From NCBI RefSeq assembly GCF_029945895.1, contig NZ_JAQSDL010000085.1:62001-126000 (forward strand): 64,000 nucleotides of DNA. The letters are read 5' to 3'. The DNA comes from Polaromonas sp. (lineage in GTDB: Bacteria > Pseudomonadota > Gammaproteobacteria > Burkholderiales > Burkholderiaceae_C). Positions 34,456-42,265 of this stretch are shown one piece after another; the stretch's first letter is position 1; each line of letters opens with the position of its first letter. A program made the translations under genes and the position numbers. A model generated the notes under the pieces. It was not told the origin of the DNA. It did not search any database and worked only from the letters and a program-made list of their open reading frames with translations.

Positions 34456-35685
34456 ATGACCGACCCCAACCCCGCTGTGCCTGCGTCGCCAACCGTGCCC
34501 GTTCGGTCGGGAAACGGCATGGAGGTGTTGCTGGCCTTTCTTCGGCTGGGGTTGACATCGTTCGGTGGACCGGTTGCGCATCTGGGCTACTTCCGCACCG
34601 AGTTTGTCGAGCGCCGCAAATGGCTGGACGACCGCAATTATTCGGACCTGGTGGCCTTGTGCCAGTTTTTGCCCGGTCCGGCGAGCAGCCAGGTGGGGAT
34701 GGCGCTGGGCCTGGCACGCGCCGGCTGGGCCGGATCACTGGCGGCCTGGGTCGGCTTCACCTTGCCCTCGGCGCTGATGCTGATCCTGTTCGCCTACGGC
34801 ATGGCGCAGTACAGCGCGCTTGCAGGCTCAGGCATCGTGCATGGGCTCAAGGTGGTCGCGGTGGCCGTGGTCGCCCAGGCGGTGTGGGGCATGGCCAAGT
34901 CCCTGTGCCCCGACAGGACCCGGGCCGGCCTGGCCATCCTGGCAGCCTTGCTCACTTTCGTGCTGCCTTCTGCGCTGGGCCAGGTCGGGGCCATCGTCAC
35001 CTGCGGGCTGATCGGCCGATGGCTGCTGCAACTGCCGCCACAGCCGCCGGTCCAGCACCAGAACTACCCGGTCTCCCGGCGGGCCGGCGTGCTTGCCTTG
35101 ACAATTTTTGGCCTGTTGCTGGTCGGGTTGCCCGTCTGGGCGGCCAGCACCGGCTCGCCCCTGCTGGCCCTGGTGGACGGTTTCTACCGGGCGGGTGCGC
35201 TGGTCTTCGGCGGGGGCCATGTGGTGCTGCCGCTGCTGCAGGCCACGGTGGTCCCTGGCGGCTTTGTCAGCAACCCTGACTTTCTGGCGGGTTACGGCGC
35301 GGCCCAGGCGGTGCCCGGCCCGCTGTTCACCTTTGCCGCCTTTCTGGGAGCAGTCATGACGGGTCCCCTCACCGGCTGGGCCGGCGGCCTGTTTTTTCTT
35401 GCCATCGTGTTTGTGCCCGCCTGGCTTCTGCTTGTGGGCGCACTGCCCTTCTGGGAAATGCTGCGCCAGCGCAGTGGCATTCAGAGCACCATGGCGGGCA
35501 TCAACGCCGGTGTGGTCGGCATTCTGCTTGCCGCGTTGTACGACCCGGTCTGGACCAGCGCGATCCATTCGAAGGCGGACTTCGGTCTGGCACTGGCGGC
35601 CTTCGGCCTGCTGGTTTATGCCAAAGTTCCCCCGTTCTGGGTGGTGCTGCTCGCCGCCGTGGCCGGCTGGGCCATGGCGCTCTGA
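34456..35685 (+). CDS. chrA: chromate transporter
   Basis: A 409-residue CHR-superfamily protein with two homologous halves of about six helices each. The N-terminal half has the signature FGGPVAHLGYFRTEFVERRK followed by LCQFLPGPASSQVGM. The C-terminal half has VFGGGHVVLPLLQATVVPGG and GYGAAQAVPGPLFTFAAFLG. Long-chain CHR proteins such as ChrA export chromate from the cytoplasm by the chemiosmotic gradient. No chrB or chrF regulator is nearby. A GTG six codons upstream (34438) is a possible alternative start. Confidence 0.93.
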   Translation: MTDPNPAVPASPTVPVRSGNGMEVLLAFLRLGLTSFGGPVAHLGYFRTEFVERRKWLDDRNYSDLVALCQFLPGPASSQVGMALGLARAGWAGSLAAWVGFTLPSALMLILFAYGMAQYSALAGSGIVHGLKVVAVAVVAQAVWGMAKSLCPDRTRAGLAILAALLTFVLPSALGQVGAIVTCGLIGRWLLQLPPQPPVQHQNYPVSRRAGVLALTIFGLLLVGLPVWAASTGSPLLALVDGFYRAGALVFGGGHVVLPLLQATVVPGGFVSNPDFLAGYGAAQAVPGPLFTFAAFLGAVMTGPLTGWAGGLFFLAIVFVPAWLLLVGALPFWEMLRQRSGIQSTMAGINAGVVGILLAALYDPVWTSAIHSKADFGLALAAFGLLVYAKVPPFWVVLLAAVAGWAMAL

Positions 35686-35797
35686 CGCAGGCCAGGAGCC
35701 AGGCGGTGACCATACAGAGGTTTTCTGCAACCCCTCAACGTCATCGCAGACATCGTCGGCGGCCGGCCGCGCACGGAGGGACGAATCCCGGGCTTAC

Positions 35798-36271
35798 CTA
35801 GACGTGGCGCTTTCCGGGGGCGGGCGCCGCGGCACCCGCGGTCTGTTGGTCGGCCAGCTGGTGTAGCGCCTCGATGATGTGGCAATGCGTGTCGCTGCCG
35901 TCGCAGCGCTTGCGCAAGGCGTGGAGGTCTTTTTCCAGCGCCTTCAGCTCCGTCAGGCGCGCGCGCACATGGCCCAGGTGTCCGTCCAGCGCCTCGCGTG
36001 CGGTCGCGCAGTCGGCCCGGTTGTTCAGGTCCAGGCCCAGCAGGGTGCGCACCTCGGCCAGCGACATGTCCATGGCCCGGCACAGGCGAATGAAACGCAG
36101 CTGGTGCACGTCGCCATCGCTATACAAACGATAGCTGTTGTCGCCCCGCCCATGCGGGCTGAGCAGGTTTTCTTTCTCATAAAACCGGATGTTCGCGGGG
36201 CTGACGCCGCTTTGGCGCGCGGCCTCGCCGATCTGGTAACCCCTGAGGGCGAAGGGACTTGACGCAGGCAT
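35798..36271 (-). CDS. cadR: MerR-family Cd(II)/Pb(II)-responsive regulator
   Basis: A 157-residue MerR-type activator. The N-terminal winged HTH reads YQIGEAARQSGVSPANIRFY and NSYRLYSDGDVHQLRFIRLC, followed by a dimerisation helix and a C-terminal metal-binding region with CDGSDTHCHIIEALHQLA. The spaced cysteines (Cys of DCATAREAL and the pair in CDGSDTHC) match CadR/PbrR-type sensors, ending in a His-containing tail (PAPGKRHV). The ATG at 36271 is chosen; a TTG at 36304 would run the coding region through the promoter dyad. It is divergent from the CDF transporter it most likely controls. Confidence 0.9.
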   Translation of the reverse strand: MPASSPFALRGYQIGEAARQSGVSPANIRFYEKENLLSPHGRGDNSYRLYSDGDVHQLRFIRLCRAMDMSLAEVRTLLGLDLNNRADCATAREALDGHLGHVRARLTELKALEKDLHALRKRCDGSDTHCHIIEALHQLADQQTAGAAAPAPGKRHV

Positions 36272-36274
36272 CGC

Positions 36275-36305
36275 TTGACCTTGAAGTGACTTGAGGGTTT
36301 CCAAT
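36275..36305 (+). promoter_or_regulatory. MerR-type promoter/operator for the CDF-DUF3703 operon
   Basis: A -35 box TTGACC (36275-36280) is followed by a 19-bp spacer and a weak -10 (TCCAAT, 36300-36305). A dyad spanning 36278-36298 (ACCTTGAAGT, G, ACTTGAGGGT) pairs at 8 of 10 positions. An elongated spacer overlapping a dyad is the hallmark of MerR-family activated promoters such as those of CadR and PbrR. Confidence 0.75.
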
Positions 36306-36341
36306 CATGCCATCAACCCGAAAACGCTGGAGAACCCCTCG

Positions 36342-36986
36342 ATGTCTGCTCACTGCTGCGATCACGACCACAACGCCACCGCCGCCCGGGCCAACAGCCC
36401 GCGTTACCGGAAAATCCTCTGGATCGCGCTGGTCGTCAACTTCGCCATGTTTGCCATCGAAATCGGCGCCGGCTTCCAGTCCGGCTCGGTCTCGCTGCTG
36501 GCCGATGCGATCGACTTTTTCGGCGATGCCGCCAACTACGGCGTGAGCCTGGCGGTGTTGTCCCTGGGTCTGGCCTGGCGTGCCCGCGCGGCGCTGCTCA
36601 AGGCCGCCAGCATGCTGGCCTTCGGCGTGTTTGTGCTGGCGCGGGCCGGGTGGGTGGCCACCCAGGGCGGCGCGCCCGAGGCCTGGACCATGGGCGCGAT
36701 CGGCCTGCTCGCCCTGGTCGCCAACGTGTCGGTCGCTGCCCTGCTGTATGCGTACCGGGAGGGTGACGCCAACATGCGCAGCGTCTGGCTGTGCTCACGC
36801 AACGACGCCATCGGCAACGTTGCCGTGATGCTGGCTGCGCTGGGTGTGTTCGGGACCAGGAGCGCCTGGCCGGATCTGGCCGTGGCCGCGGTCATGGGCG
36901 GTCTGGCCATCTGGGGCGGCGGGTCGGTAATGCTGCAGGCCAGGCGCGAGTTGCGGGCCGGGCGCCTGTCGCAAAAAACGGCATGA
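36342..36986 (+). CDS. CDF-like cation transporter (Cd/Zn/Co efflux)
   Basis: A 214-residue inner-membrane protein with six helices and a short His/Cys-rich N-terminus (MSAHCCDHDHN) able to bind metal. The helix-2 signature reads LLADAIDFFGDAANYG, where the usual H-x3-D metal site is D58-x3-D62. Helix 5 holds SRNDAIGNVAVM. There is no C-terminal cytoplasmic ferredoxin-like domain, which shortens it against CzcD (about 300 residues). GGAG precedes the ATG. It is controlled by the divergent CadR-type gene and coupled by ATGA to DUF3703. Confidence 0.88.
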   Translation: MSAHCCDHDHNATAARANSPRYRKILWIALVVNFAMFAIEIGAGFQSGSVSLLADAIDFFGDAANYGVSLAVLSLGLAWRARAALLKAASMLAFGVFVLARAGWVATQGGAPEAWTMGAIGLLALVANVSVAALLYAYREGDANMRSVWLCSRNDAIGNVAVMLAALGVFGTRSAWPDLAVAAVMGGLAIWGGGSVMLQARRELRAGRLSQKTA

Positions 36987-37372
36987 AGAGCCTCACGCCC
37001 GCGCAGCGCCGTCGGCTTTTTTGGGAGCTGATGCGTCGCTTCAGCACGGCCAGTGCTGCAGACCTCGCCGATCGCTGGGCCTGGCTCGAAGCCGCGCATG
37101 TGGTGGGGCAGCAGCAGTTTGCCCTGCACTGGGCCTCGCATACCGCGATGCTGCGCTTCGCGCTGCAAACCCGGGACTTCGGCGAGGCGGTGGGGCAGGT
37201 GCTGCGCCTGGCCCTGGTGCCGCCGGGCCATCTCCTGCAGCGCCTGCCCGATGGCAACACCGGTCGGGCCACTGTCAGCGCGTTGGCGCCCATGCCGGTT
37301 GATGCGCGTTTGAGCCGGCTGATCCGGCAGGCTGCTGCGGTGGCCGTGCCGCCTTCGCCGCCTTGCTTTTGA
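36983..37372 (+). CDS. DUF3703 family protein
   Basis: A 129-residue protein of the DUF3703 family: MKSLTPAQRRRLFWELMRRF, ADRWAWLEAAHVVGQQQFAL, HWASHTAMLRFALQTRDFGE, QVLRLALVPPGHLLQRLPDG, GNTGRATVSALAPMPVD. It has conserved His residues but no signal peptide. The family commonly accompanies CadR-like regulators and CDF transporters, so a cytosolic accessory role in metal export is likely; the mechanism is unknown. The start overlaps the transporter stop (ATGA). The next gene begins 30 bp later. Confidence 0.88.
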   Translation: MKSLTPAQRRRLFWELMRRFSTASAADLADRWAWLEAAHVVGQQQFALHWASHTAMLRFALQTRDFGEAVGQVLRLALVPPGHLLQRLPDGNTGRATVSALAPMPVDARLSRLIRQAAAVAVPPSPPCF

Positions 37373-37402
37373 ACTTTCCGCCTGCCGCCGTATCATCTAT
37401 CT

Positions 37403-37849
37403 ATGCGCCGTCCTCTGTTCATCGCCATGATCTTCCTGCTGCTTCTGCGCGGGATGGTGGGCGATGCCATGGCCACCGGCATGGCCGCCGGCCATCTGCA
37501 ACCGCTTTCGCCCGCTACAAGCTTTGTAGCACCTCACGCCCACCCATCAAAGGCTGACGGTCATTTCGACCATGACATGGGGATGGAACCGGCAGCATCC
37601 ATGACGCATCTGGCGACTCCTCCGGATTGCGCAGGCCACACCTCTGGCCAGGCGTCCGGCCCCATGACCCCGGAAGCCACCGGGCACTGCGACTCCTGCG
37701 CCGCCTGCCAGACCTGCCACACGGTCGCGCTGTCGCCGCTGACGATCAGCACCGCCTCCCTCCCCGTCCCCCCCGCGCTGCCGCACTCGCCAGCCGTCCG
37801 GTTTGCCAGCGCCGTCGCCGCGCTGGGCCAAAAACCACCCATTTCCTGA
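37403..37849 (+). CDS. secreted His/Cys-rich protein heading the copper operon
   Basis: A 148-residue protein with a signal peptide (RRPLFIAMIFLLLLRGMVGD, residues 2-21). The mature part is rich in His, Met and Cys: HAHPSKADGHFDHDMGMEP, then GHCDSCAACQTCHTVAL with four Cys and two His. It resembles DUF2946/CopL-like small proteins found at the front of copper and efflux operons, which probably bind Cu or Zn in the periplasm. The family call is tentative. It is 30 bp after DUF3703 and could be transcribed with it or from its own promoter. Confidence 0.65.
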   Translation: MRRPLFIAMIFLLLLRGMVGDAMATGMAAGHLQPLSPATSFVAPHAHPSKADGHFDHDMGMEPAASMTHLATPPDCAGHTSGQASGPMTPEATGHCDSCAACQTCHTVALSPLTISTASLPVPPALPHSPAVRFASAVAALGQKPPIS

Positions 37850-37963
37850 CTTCCAGGCCCGTAGTGGGCCTGTACTTGCCATCCGGCACGGGCGAGCCCG
37901 CCCTTTTTGCCGGATCCGCGCGATTTTTTAATGTCGCCCCCGCTTGTCTGTCAGGAGATTTTT

Positions 37964-38278
37964 GTGACTTTCCGTATCCTTTTTTACCTGCTGCTCCTGC
38001 CGCTGGGCAGCGTCCATGCCGAAGGCGCATCGCCCCCAGAGGCCGCCGACCCGGCGGCGCCGGTGCCGGCGGTGCGCTACCGCTCCGTGTTTTCCGACCT
38101 GCCCACCGGCGTGGAAGCCGGGCGAGAGGACTGGAAAAAAGCCAATAACGAGGTTGGCCGCTTCACGCGCGGCCATGTCGACATCCTCAAGGCAGAGCAG
38201 CAGCGGGCCGCGCCACCGAGCCAGCCCACCGTGCCGGAAACAGCAAAACCTGCGGCGACCCATCCCCACAAACACTGA
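37964..38278 (+). CDS. small periplasmic protein of the copper operon, function unknown
   Basis: A 104-residue protein starting at GTG 37964, chosen because AGGAG lies 7 bases upstream and it yields a good signal peptide (MTFRILFYLLLLPLGSVHA, cleaved after HA). The mature protein is polar (AVRYRSVFSDLPTGVEAGRE, WKKANNEVGRFTRGHVDILK) and ends in a His-tipped tail, THPHKH. Small proteins like this regularly precede a TolC-like gene and a copper oxidase in beta-proteobacterial copper clusters. No domain name is known to me. The TolC-like gene begins 8 bp later. Confidence 0.7.
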   Translation: MTFRILFYLLLLPLGSVHAEGASPPEAADPAAPVPAVRYRSVFSDLPTGVEAGREDWKKANNEVGRFTRGHVDILKAEQQRAAPPSQPTVPETAKPAATHPHKH

Positions 38279-38286
38279 GCTGCACC

Positions 38287-39705
38287 ATGTTTTCATTTCA
38301 CAAATCTGCAATGGCCCTGCTGGCGGTCGCGACCCTGGCCGGCTGCGCCAGCCTGTCGCCCGACGGCAACCAGGCTGACATCAACACCCTGACTGCGGGC
38401 AAAACCGCGGGTATCAACGCCCCGGTCGGGCGCGGCGACAGCGCAGAAACCCGCGAAGCGGTGACGCAGCTGCTGGCTGAGCCCCTGAGCGCCGAGTCGG
38501 CCGTGCGTATTGCGCTGCTGAACAACCCCGGCATCCACGCCTCCATGGCCTCCTTGGGCATCAGCGATGCCGACCGTGTGCGCGCCGGCACCCTGCCAAA
38601 TCCGCACTTTTCCATTGGCCGTTTTGTTGAAGGCAGCAAGGTGGAAATCGAACGCGGCATTGGCTTCAACGTCATCGGCCTGTTGACCCTGCCCTGGCGC
38701 GCCAAATACCAGAGCCAGCAGCACGAAGTGGCCAAGCTGCAGGCTGCGCAGGAGGTGGTCAAACTTGCCGCCGACACGCGCAAGGCCTGGATCAACGCCG
38801 TCGCCGCGCAGCAGACCGCCAGCTACATGAAAGACGCCAAGGAGGCGGCCGAAGCCAGCGGCGAGCTGGCGCGGCGCCTGGCGCGTGTGGGCAACTGGAG
38901 CAAGCTGAACCAGGCGCGCGAGCAGGCTTTTGTCGCCGACGCCGGCGCGCAGCTGGCACGCAGCCAGAACACGGCTTATGCCGCACGCGAAAAACTCACA
39001 CGCCTGATGGGCCTGTGGGGCACGCAGACGCAGTTCACGCTGAGCGAACGCCTGCCGGACCTGCCCAAAACCCTGGCCGACATGCCGGACATCGAGGCTA
39101 GAGCCCTGCGCGATCGCCTCGACGTGCGCACCAGCGTGGCGCAGGCCGGCTACGTGGCCGGCAACATGGGCCTGACCCGCAGCACCGGCTTCATCAACGC
39201 CCTCGACGCGAAGTACTCACGCAACACCACGTTCGACAATGCAACCGGTGACAAGGAGATCAAGCGTGGCTGGGAGCTGGAACTGCCGCTGCCGATTTTC
39301 GACTGGGGCGGCGCCAGCAATGCGCGCGCGCAGGGCCAGTACATGCAGTCGGTGGCGCGCGTGCGCGAAACCGCCATCCAGGCCCGCTCCGAGGCGCGCG
39401 AAAGTTACCACAGCTGGCGCACCGCCCATGACCTGGCGCTGCACTACCGCGACGAGGTCGTGCCGCTGCGCAAGTTCATCAACAACGAGCTGCTGCTGCG
39501 TTACAACGGCATGCTCTCCAGCGTGTTCGAACTGCTCGCCGACACGCGTACATCCATCGCGGCCGTCAACGCCAGCATTGAAGCGCAGCGCGACTTCTGG
39601 CTGGCCGACACCGACCTTCAAACCACACTGACAGGGACCTCCGCCGGCATGGCGCCCCTGGCCGCCGGCGCTGCTACGGGCGGCAGCGACGCCAAAGGAC
39701 ACTGA
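38287..39705 (+). CDS. TolC-family outer-membrane lipoprotein
   Basis: A 472-residue outer-membrane channel-type protein with a lipoprotein signal (ALLAVATLAGC, lipobox LAGC, modified Cys at about 19). The body shows the paired coiled-coil pattern of TolC proteins (AVRIALLNNPGIHASMASLG, LAADTRKAWINAVAAQQTAS, and the second repeat from TSVAQAGYVAGNMGL). It is not next to an adaptor or pump in this operon, and a separate CusC-like protein is encoded at 43641. It may export copper or a copper ligand, or serve the downstream periplasmic set. The multicopper oxidase gene follows after 1 bp. Confidence 0.85.
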   Translation: MFSFHKSAMALLAVATLAGCASLSPDGNQADINTLTAGKTAGINAPVGRGDSAETREAVTQLLAEPLSAESAVRIALLNNPGIHASMASLGISDADRVRAGTLPNPHFSIGRFVEGSKVEIERGIGFNVIGLLTLPWRAKYQSQQHEVAKLQAAQEVVKLAADTRKAWINAVAAQQTASYMKDAKEAAEASGELARRLARVGNWSKLNQAREQAFVADAGAQLARSQNTAYAAREKLTRLMGLWGTQTQFTLSERLPDLPKTLADMPDIEARALRDRLDVRTSVAQAGYVAGNMGLTRSTGFINALDAKYSRNTTFDNATGDKEIKRGWELELPLPIFDWGGASNARAQGQYMQSVARVRETAIQARSEARESYHSWRTAHDLALHYRDEVVPLRKFINNELLLRYNGMLSSVFELLADTRTSIAAVNASIEAQRDFWLADTDLQTTLTGTSAGMAPLAAGAATGGSDAKGH

Positions 39706-39706
39706 C

Positions 39707-41125
39707 ATGAGCATCAACAACGAACGCAGACGATTTTTTGCCGGCGCCGCCGCTGCCACGGCAACCGCGGTGGCCGCCAGCGCGGTGAGCCGCGTCGCCA
39801 TGGCGGCGCTGCCCGAACCCGTGCTTCAAACCAAACCGGACACCATGGCGCCGCTGGTGCCCAACACGGGCCGGCCCTACAACCCGGTGGTCACCCTCAA
39901 TGGCTGGACCCTGCCCTGGCGCATGAACGCTGGCGTGAAGGAGTTTCACCTGGTGGCCGAGCCGGTGGTGCGCGAGATGGCGCCCGGTTTCAAGGCCAAC
40001 ATGTGGGGCTACAACGGGCAAAGCCCCGGCCCGACCATCGAGGTGGTGGAAGGCGACCGGGTGCGCATTTTTGTCACCAACAAGCTGCCCGAACACACCA
40101 GCGTGCACTGGCACGGCCAGCGCCTGCCCAACGGCATGGACGGCGTCTCTGGACTGACGCAACCGGCCATTCCGGTCGGCAAGACTTTTGTTTATGAGTT
40201 TGTTGCGCGGCGACCGGGCACCTTCATGTACCACCCGCATGCCGACGAGATGACGCAGATGGCCATGGGCATGATGGGTTTCTGGATCACGCACCCGAAG
40301 GCCAAACACCCGCTGATCGACGAGGTGGACCGTGACTTCGTGTTCCTGCTCAACGCCTACGACATCGACCCCGGCAGCATGACGCCCAAAATCATGACCA
40401 TGACGGACTTCAACCTGTGGTCCTGGAACAGCCGGGTCTTTCCGGGTATCGACACGCTCAATGTGCGCAAGGGCGACAAGGTGCGCATACGCATGGGCAA
40501 CCTGACCATGACCAACCACCCGATCCACCTGCACGGCCACGAGTTCCTGGTGACCGGAACCGATGGCGGCCCCACGCCGAAATCAACACGCTGGTACGAG
40601 GTGACCACCGACATTGCGGTGGGCCAGATGCGGCAGATCGAGTTTCTGGCCGACGAGGAAGGCGACTGGGCTTTCCATTGCCACAAGAGCCACCACACCA
40701 TGAACGCCATGGGTCACGATGTGCCAACCATGATTGGCGTGGACCACCGCGGCCTGATCAAAAAACTGCAGAAGGCGGTGCCCGACTACATGGTCATGGG
40801 TGAACGCGGCATGGCCGATATGGGCGAGATGGAAATGGAAATTCCCGAAAACACCGCCCCCATGATGACCGGCACCGGCCCCTATGGCGGCGTGGAAATG
40901 GGCGGCATGTTCAGCATGCTCAAGGTGCGCAAGAGCCAGAAGCCCGGCGACTACCGGGACCCGGGCTGGTACAAGCAGCCGCCCGGCACGCAGGCCTACG
41001 AGTGGACCGGCGCCCTGCCCGACCCGGCGCGCCCGCGCGCGGGCAGCAAGGCCATGCCGGCGGCCGGCCCCGGCCCAGTGACTGAAGTGCAGATCCGCAA
41101 ACCGACCGGCCATGCCGGGCACTGA
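39707..41125 (+). CDS. two-domain multicopper oxidase (periplasmic copper oxidase)
   Basis: A 472-residue exported enzyme with a Tat signal (ERRRFFAGAAAATATAVAAS). Copper motifs are HWHG (H134, H136), HPH (H176, H178), HPIHLHGH (271-278) and HCHKSHHTMNAM (H324, C325, H326, H330, M335; the type 1 ligands are H271, C325, H330, M335). Only about 137 residues separate HWHG from HPIHLHGH, so there are two cupredoxin domains rather than three, as in small laccases that work as trimers. A Met/Gly-rich tail (VMGERGMADMGEMEME) follows. It likely oxidises Cu(I) to Cu(II) in the periplasm. Confidence 0.9.
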   Translation: MSINNERRRFFAGAAAATATAVAASAVSRVAMAALPEPVLQTKPDTMAPLVPNTGRPYNPVVTLNGWTLPWRMNAGVKEFHLVAEPVVREMAPGFKANMWGYNGQSPGPTIEVVEGDRVRIFVTNKLPEHTSVHWHGQRLPNGMDGVSGLTQPAIPVGKTFVYEFVARRPGTFMYHPHADEMTQMAMGMMGFWITHPKAKHPLIDEVDRDFVFLLNAYDIDPGSMTPKIMTMTDFNLWSWNSRVFPGIDTLNVRKGDKVRIRMGNLTMTNHPIHLHGHEFLVTGTDGGPTPKSTRWYEVTTDIAVGQMRQIEFLADEEGDWAFHCHKSHHTMNAMGHDVPTMIGVDHRGLIKKLQKAVPDYMVMGERGMADMGEMEMEIPENTAPMMTGTGPYGGVEMGGMFSMLKVRKSQKPGDYRDPGWYKQPPGTQAYEWTGALPDPARPRAGSKAMPAAGPGPVTEVQIRKPTGHAGH

Positions 41126-41138
41126 TTCAGGGAACAAC

Positions 41139-41726
41139 ATGCGCACCGAAATTACTCTGAAATTGATAGCTGCCTGCGCTTTACTGACGGGGGCTGGAGG
41201 CACATTTGGTCAACATGTGCACCCACCTTCATCCAACGCCAGTCCGTATGCGGGCGAACAAGCGCGTGAGATCAAGTCCCTCTCTCCTGAGCAGACCGCA
41301 GACCTGCTGGCCGGCAAAGGCATGGCATTGGCCAAGACCGCCGAGCTGAACGGCTACCCCGGGCCCATGCACACGCTGGAGCTGGCAACCCCACTTGAAC
41401 TGAGCACGGAGCAGAAACAGGCCAGCGAAGCGCTGATGAAGCGCCACCAGGCCGAGGCCCGCGACCTGGGCGCGCAACTGGTGCAAGCCGAACGGGCGCT
41501 GGACCAGGCTTTTGCGTCGCGCCAGATCGATGCGGCCCGGCTGGCCGACCATACCGAACGCATTGGGCGGTTGCAGGCTTTGCTGCGCAAGTCGCACCTG
41601 GACACCCACCTGCAACAGGCCGCGCTGCTGAAGCCCGAGCAGATCGCCCGCTACGCCCAGTTGCGCGGCTACACCGGCGCTCCCGATACAGCCGTGCCAG
41701 CCGTCCCCCCCCTCCACAAACATTGA
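41139..41726 (+). CDS. periplasmic Spy/CpxP-like protein of the copper operon
   Basis: A 195-residue exported protein. The mature part is mostly helical (SPEQTADLLAGKGMALAKTA, LSTEQKQASEALMKRHQAEA, LVQAERALDQAFASRQIDAA), like Spy/CpxP-type chaperones and CnrX/ZraP sensors. It ends in LHKH, like the small protein at 37964. Its signal peptide (MRTEITLKLIAACALLTGAG) is encoded by family-1 repeat copy H at 41151-41207, which is striking. AGGGAAC precedes the ATG at 41139. It probably buffers copper or protects proteins in the periplasm. Confidence 0.75.
   Translation: MRTEITLKLIAACALLTGAGGTFGQHVHPPSSNASPYAGEQAREIKSLSPEQTADLLAGKGMALAKTAELNGYPGPMHTLELATPLELSTEQKQASEALMKRHQAEARDLGAQLVQAERALDQAFASRQIDAARLADHTERIGRLQALLRKSHLDTHLQQAALLKPEQIARYAQLRGYTGAPDTAVPAVPPLHKH
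41151..41207 (+). repeat. dispersed repeat family 1, copy H, inside a coding region
   Basis: ATTACTCTGAAATTGATAGC, TGCCTGCGC, ten bases, GGGGCTGGAGGCACATTT. It coincides with codons 5-23 of the Spy-like gene and supplies nearly all of its signal peptide. Matches to copies C and F are especially close. Confidence 0.88.
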
Positions 41727-41743
41727 CCAGAAAGAGACGCCTC

Positions 41744-42244
41744 ATGAAAAAATACCATCGTGCCCTCACAGCCATGGTGCTGGCGGGTGCCACCACCTTG
41801 AGCCTGGCGCATGGCGACGATCCAAAAACGCACATGTCCGCGGCAGTCATCAAGGAACAGAAGGAATGGGGTATCGCGGGTGATGCCAAATCCGTGACCC
41901 GCACCGTGACCCTGACCATGGACGACAACATGCGTTTCACGCCCGACAAGCTGGACTTCAGGCAGGGCGAGACCGTGCGTTTTGTGATTCGCAACAAAGG
42001 CAAGCTGCTGCACGAGCTGGTCATCGGCACCAAGCAGGAGCTCGATGAACACGCCGCCATGATGCTGAAGTTTCCCGCCATGCAGCACGACGAGCCTTAC
42101 ATGGCCCACGTCGGTGCCGGCAAACGCGGCGGCCTGATCTGGACCTTCAACCGCCCCGGCGAATTTGACTTTGCCTGCCTGATCGCCGGCCACTACCAGG
42201 CCGGCATGGTCGGCAAGATCAGTGTCGCCGCGGCCTCCCGTTAA
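41744..42244 (+). CDS. periplasmic cupredoxin (plastocyanin/azurin-like)
   Basis: A 166-residue secreted blue-copper-type protein with a signal peptide (MKKYHRALTAMVLAGATTLS, cleaved around LAHG). The type 1 copper ligands are visible: His in LLHELVIGTK, then Cys, His and Met in FACLIAGHYQAGM with the C-x4-H-x4-M spacing. VTLTMDDNMRFTPDKLDFRQ is typical of the family. It probably carries copper or electrons to the multicopper oxidase encoded two genes upstream. The DUF411 gene follows after 21 bp. Confidence 0.9.
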   Translation: MKKYHRALTAMVLAGATTLSLAHGDDPKTHMSAAVIKEQKEWGIAGDAKSVTRTVTLTMDDNMRFTPDKLDFRQGETVRFVIRNKGKLLHELVIGTKQELDEHAAMMLKFPAMQHDEPYMAHVGAGKRGGLIWTFNRPGEFDFACLIAGHYQAGMVGKISVAAASR

Positions 42245-42265
42245 ATTTCATTCAAGGAGAAATTC

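Noticed and set aside
36105..36175. Possible eleventh copy of repeat family 1 inside cadR
   Set aside because: GCTATACAAACGATAGC and GGGCTGAG look similar, but the spacing is not the fixed one and the TGCGC block is absent. The protein sequence here (NSYRLYSDGDV) is the ordinary conserved MerR motif, so coincidence is enough.
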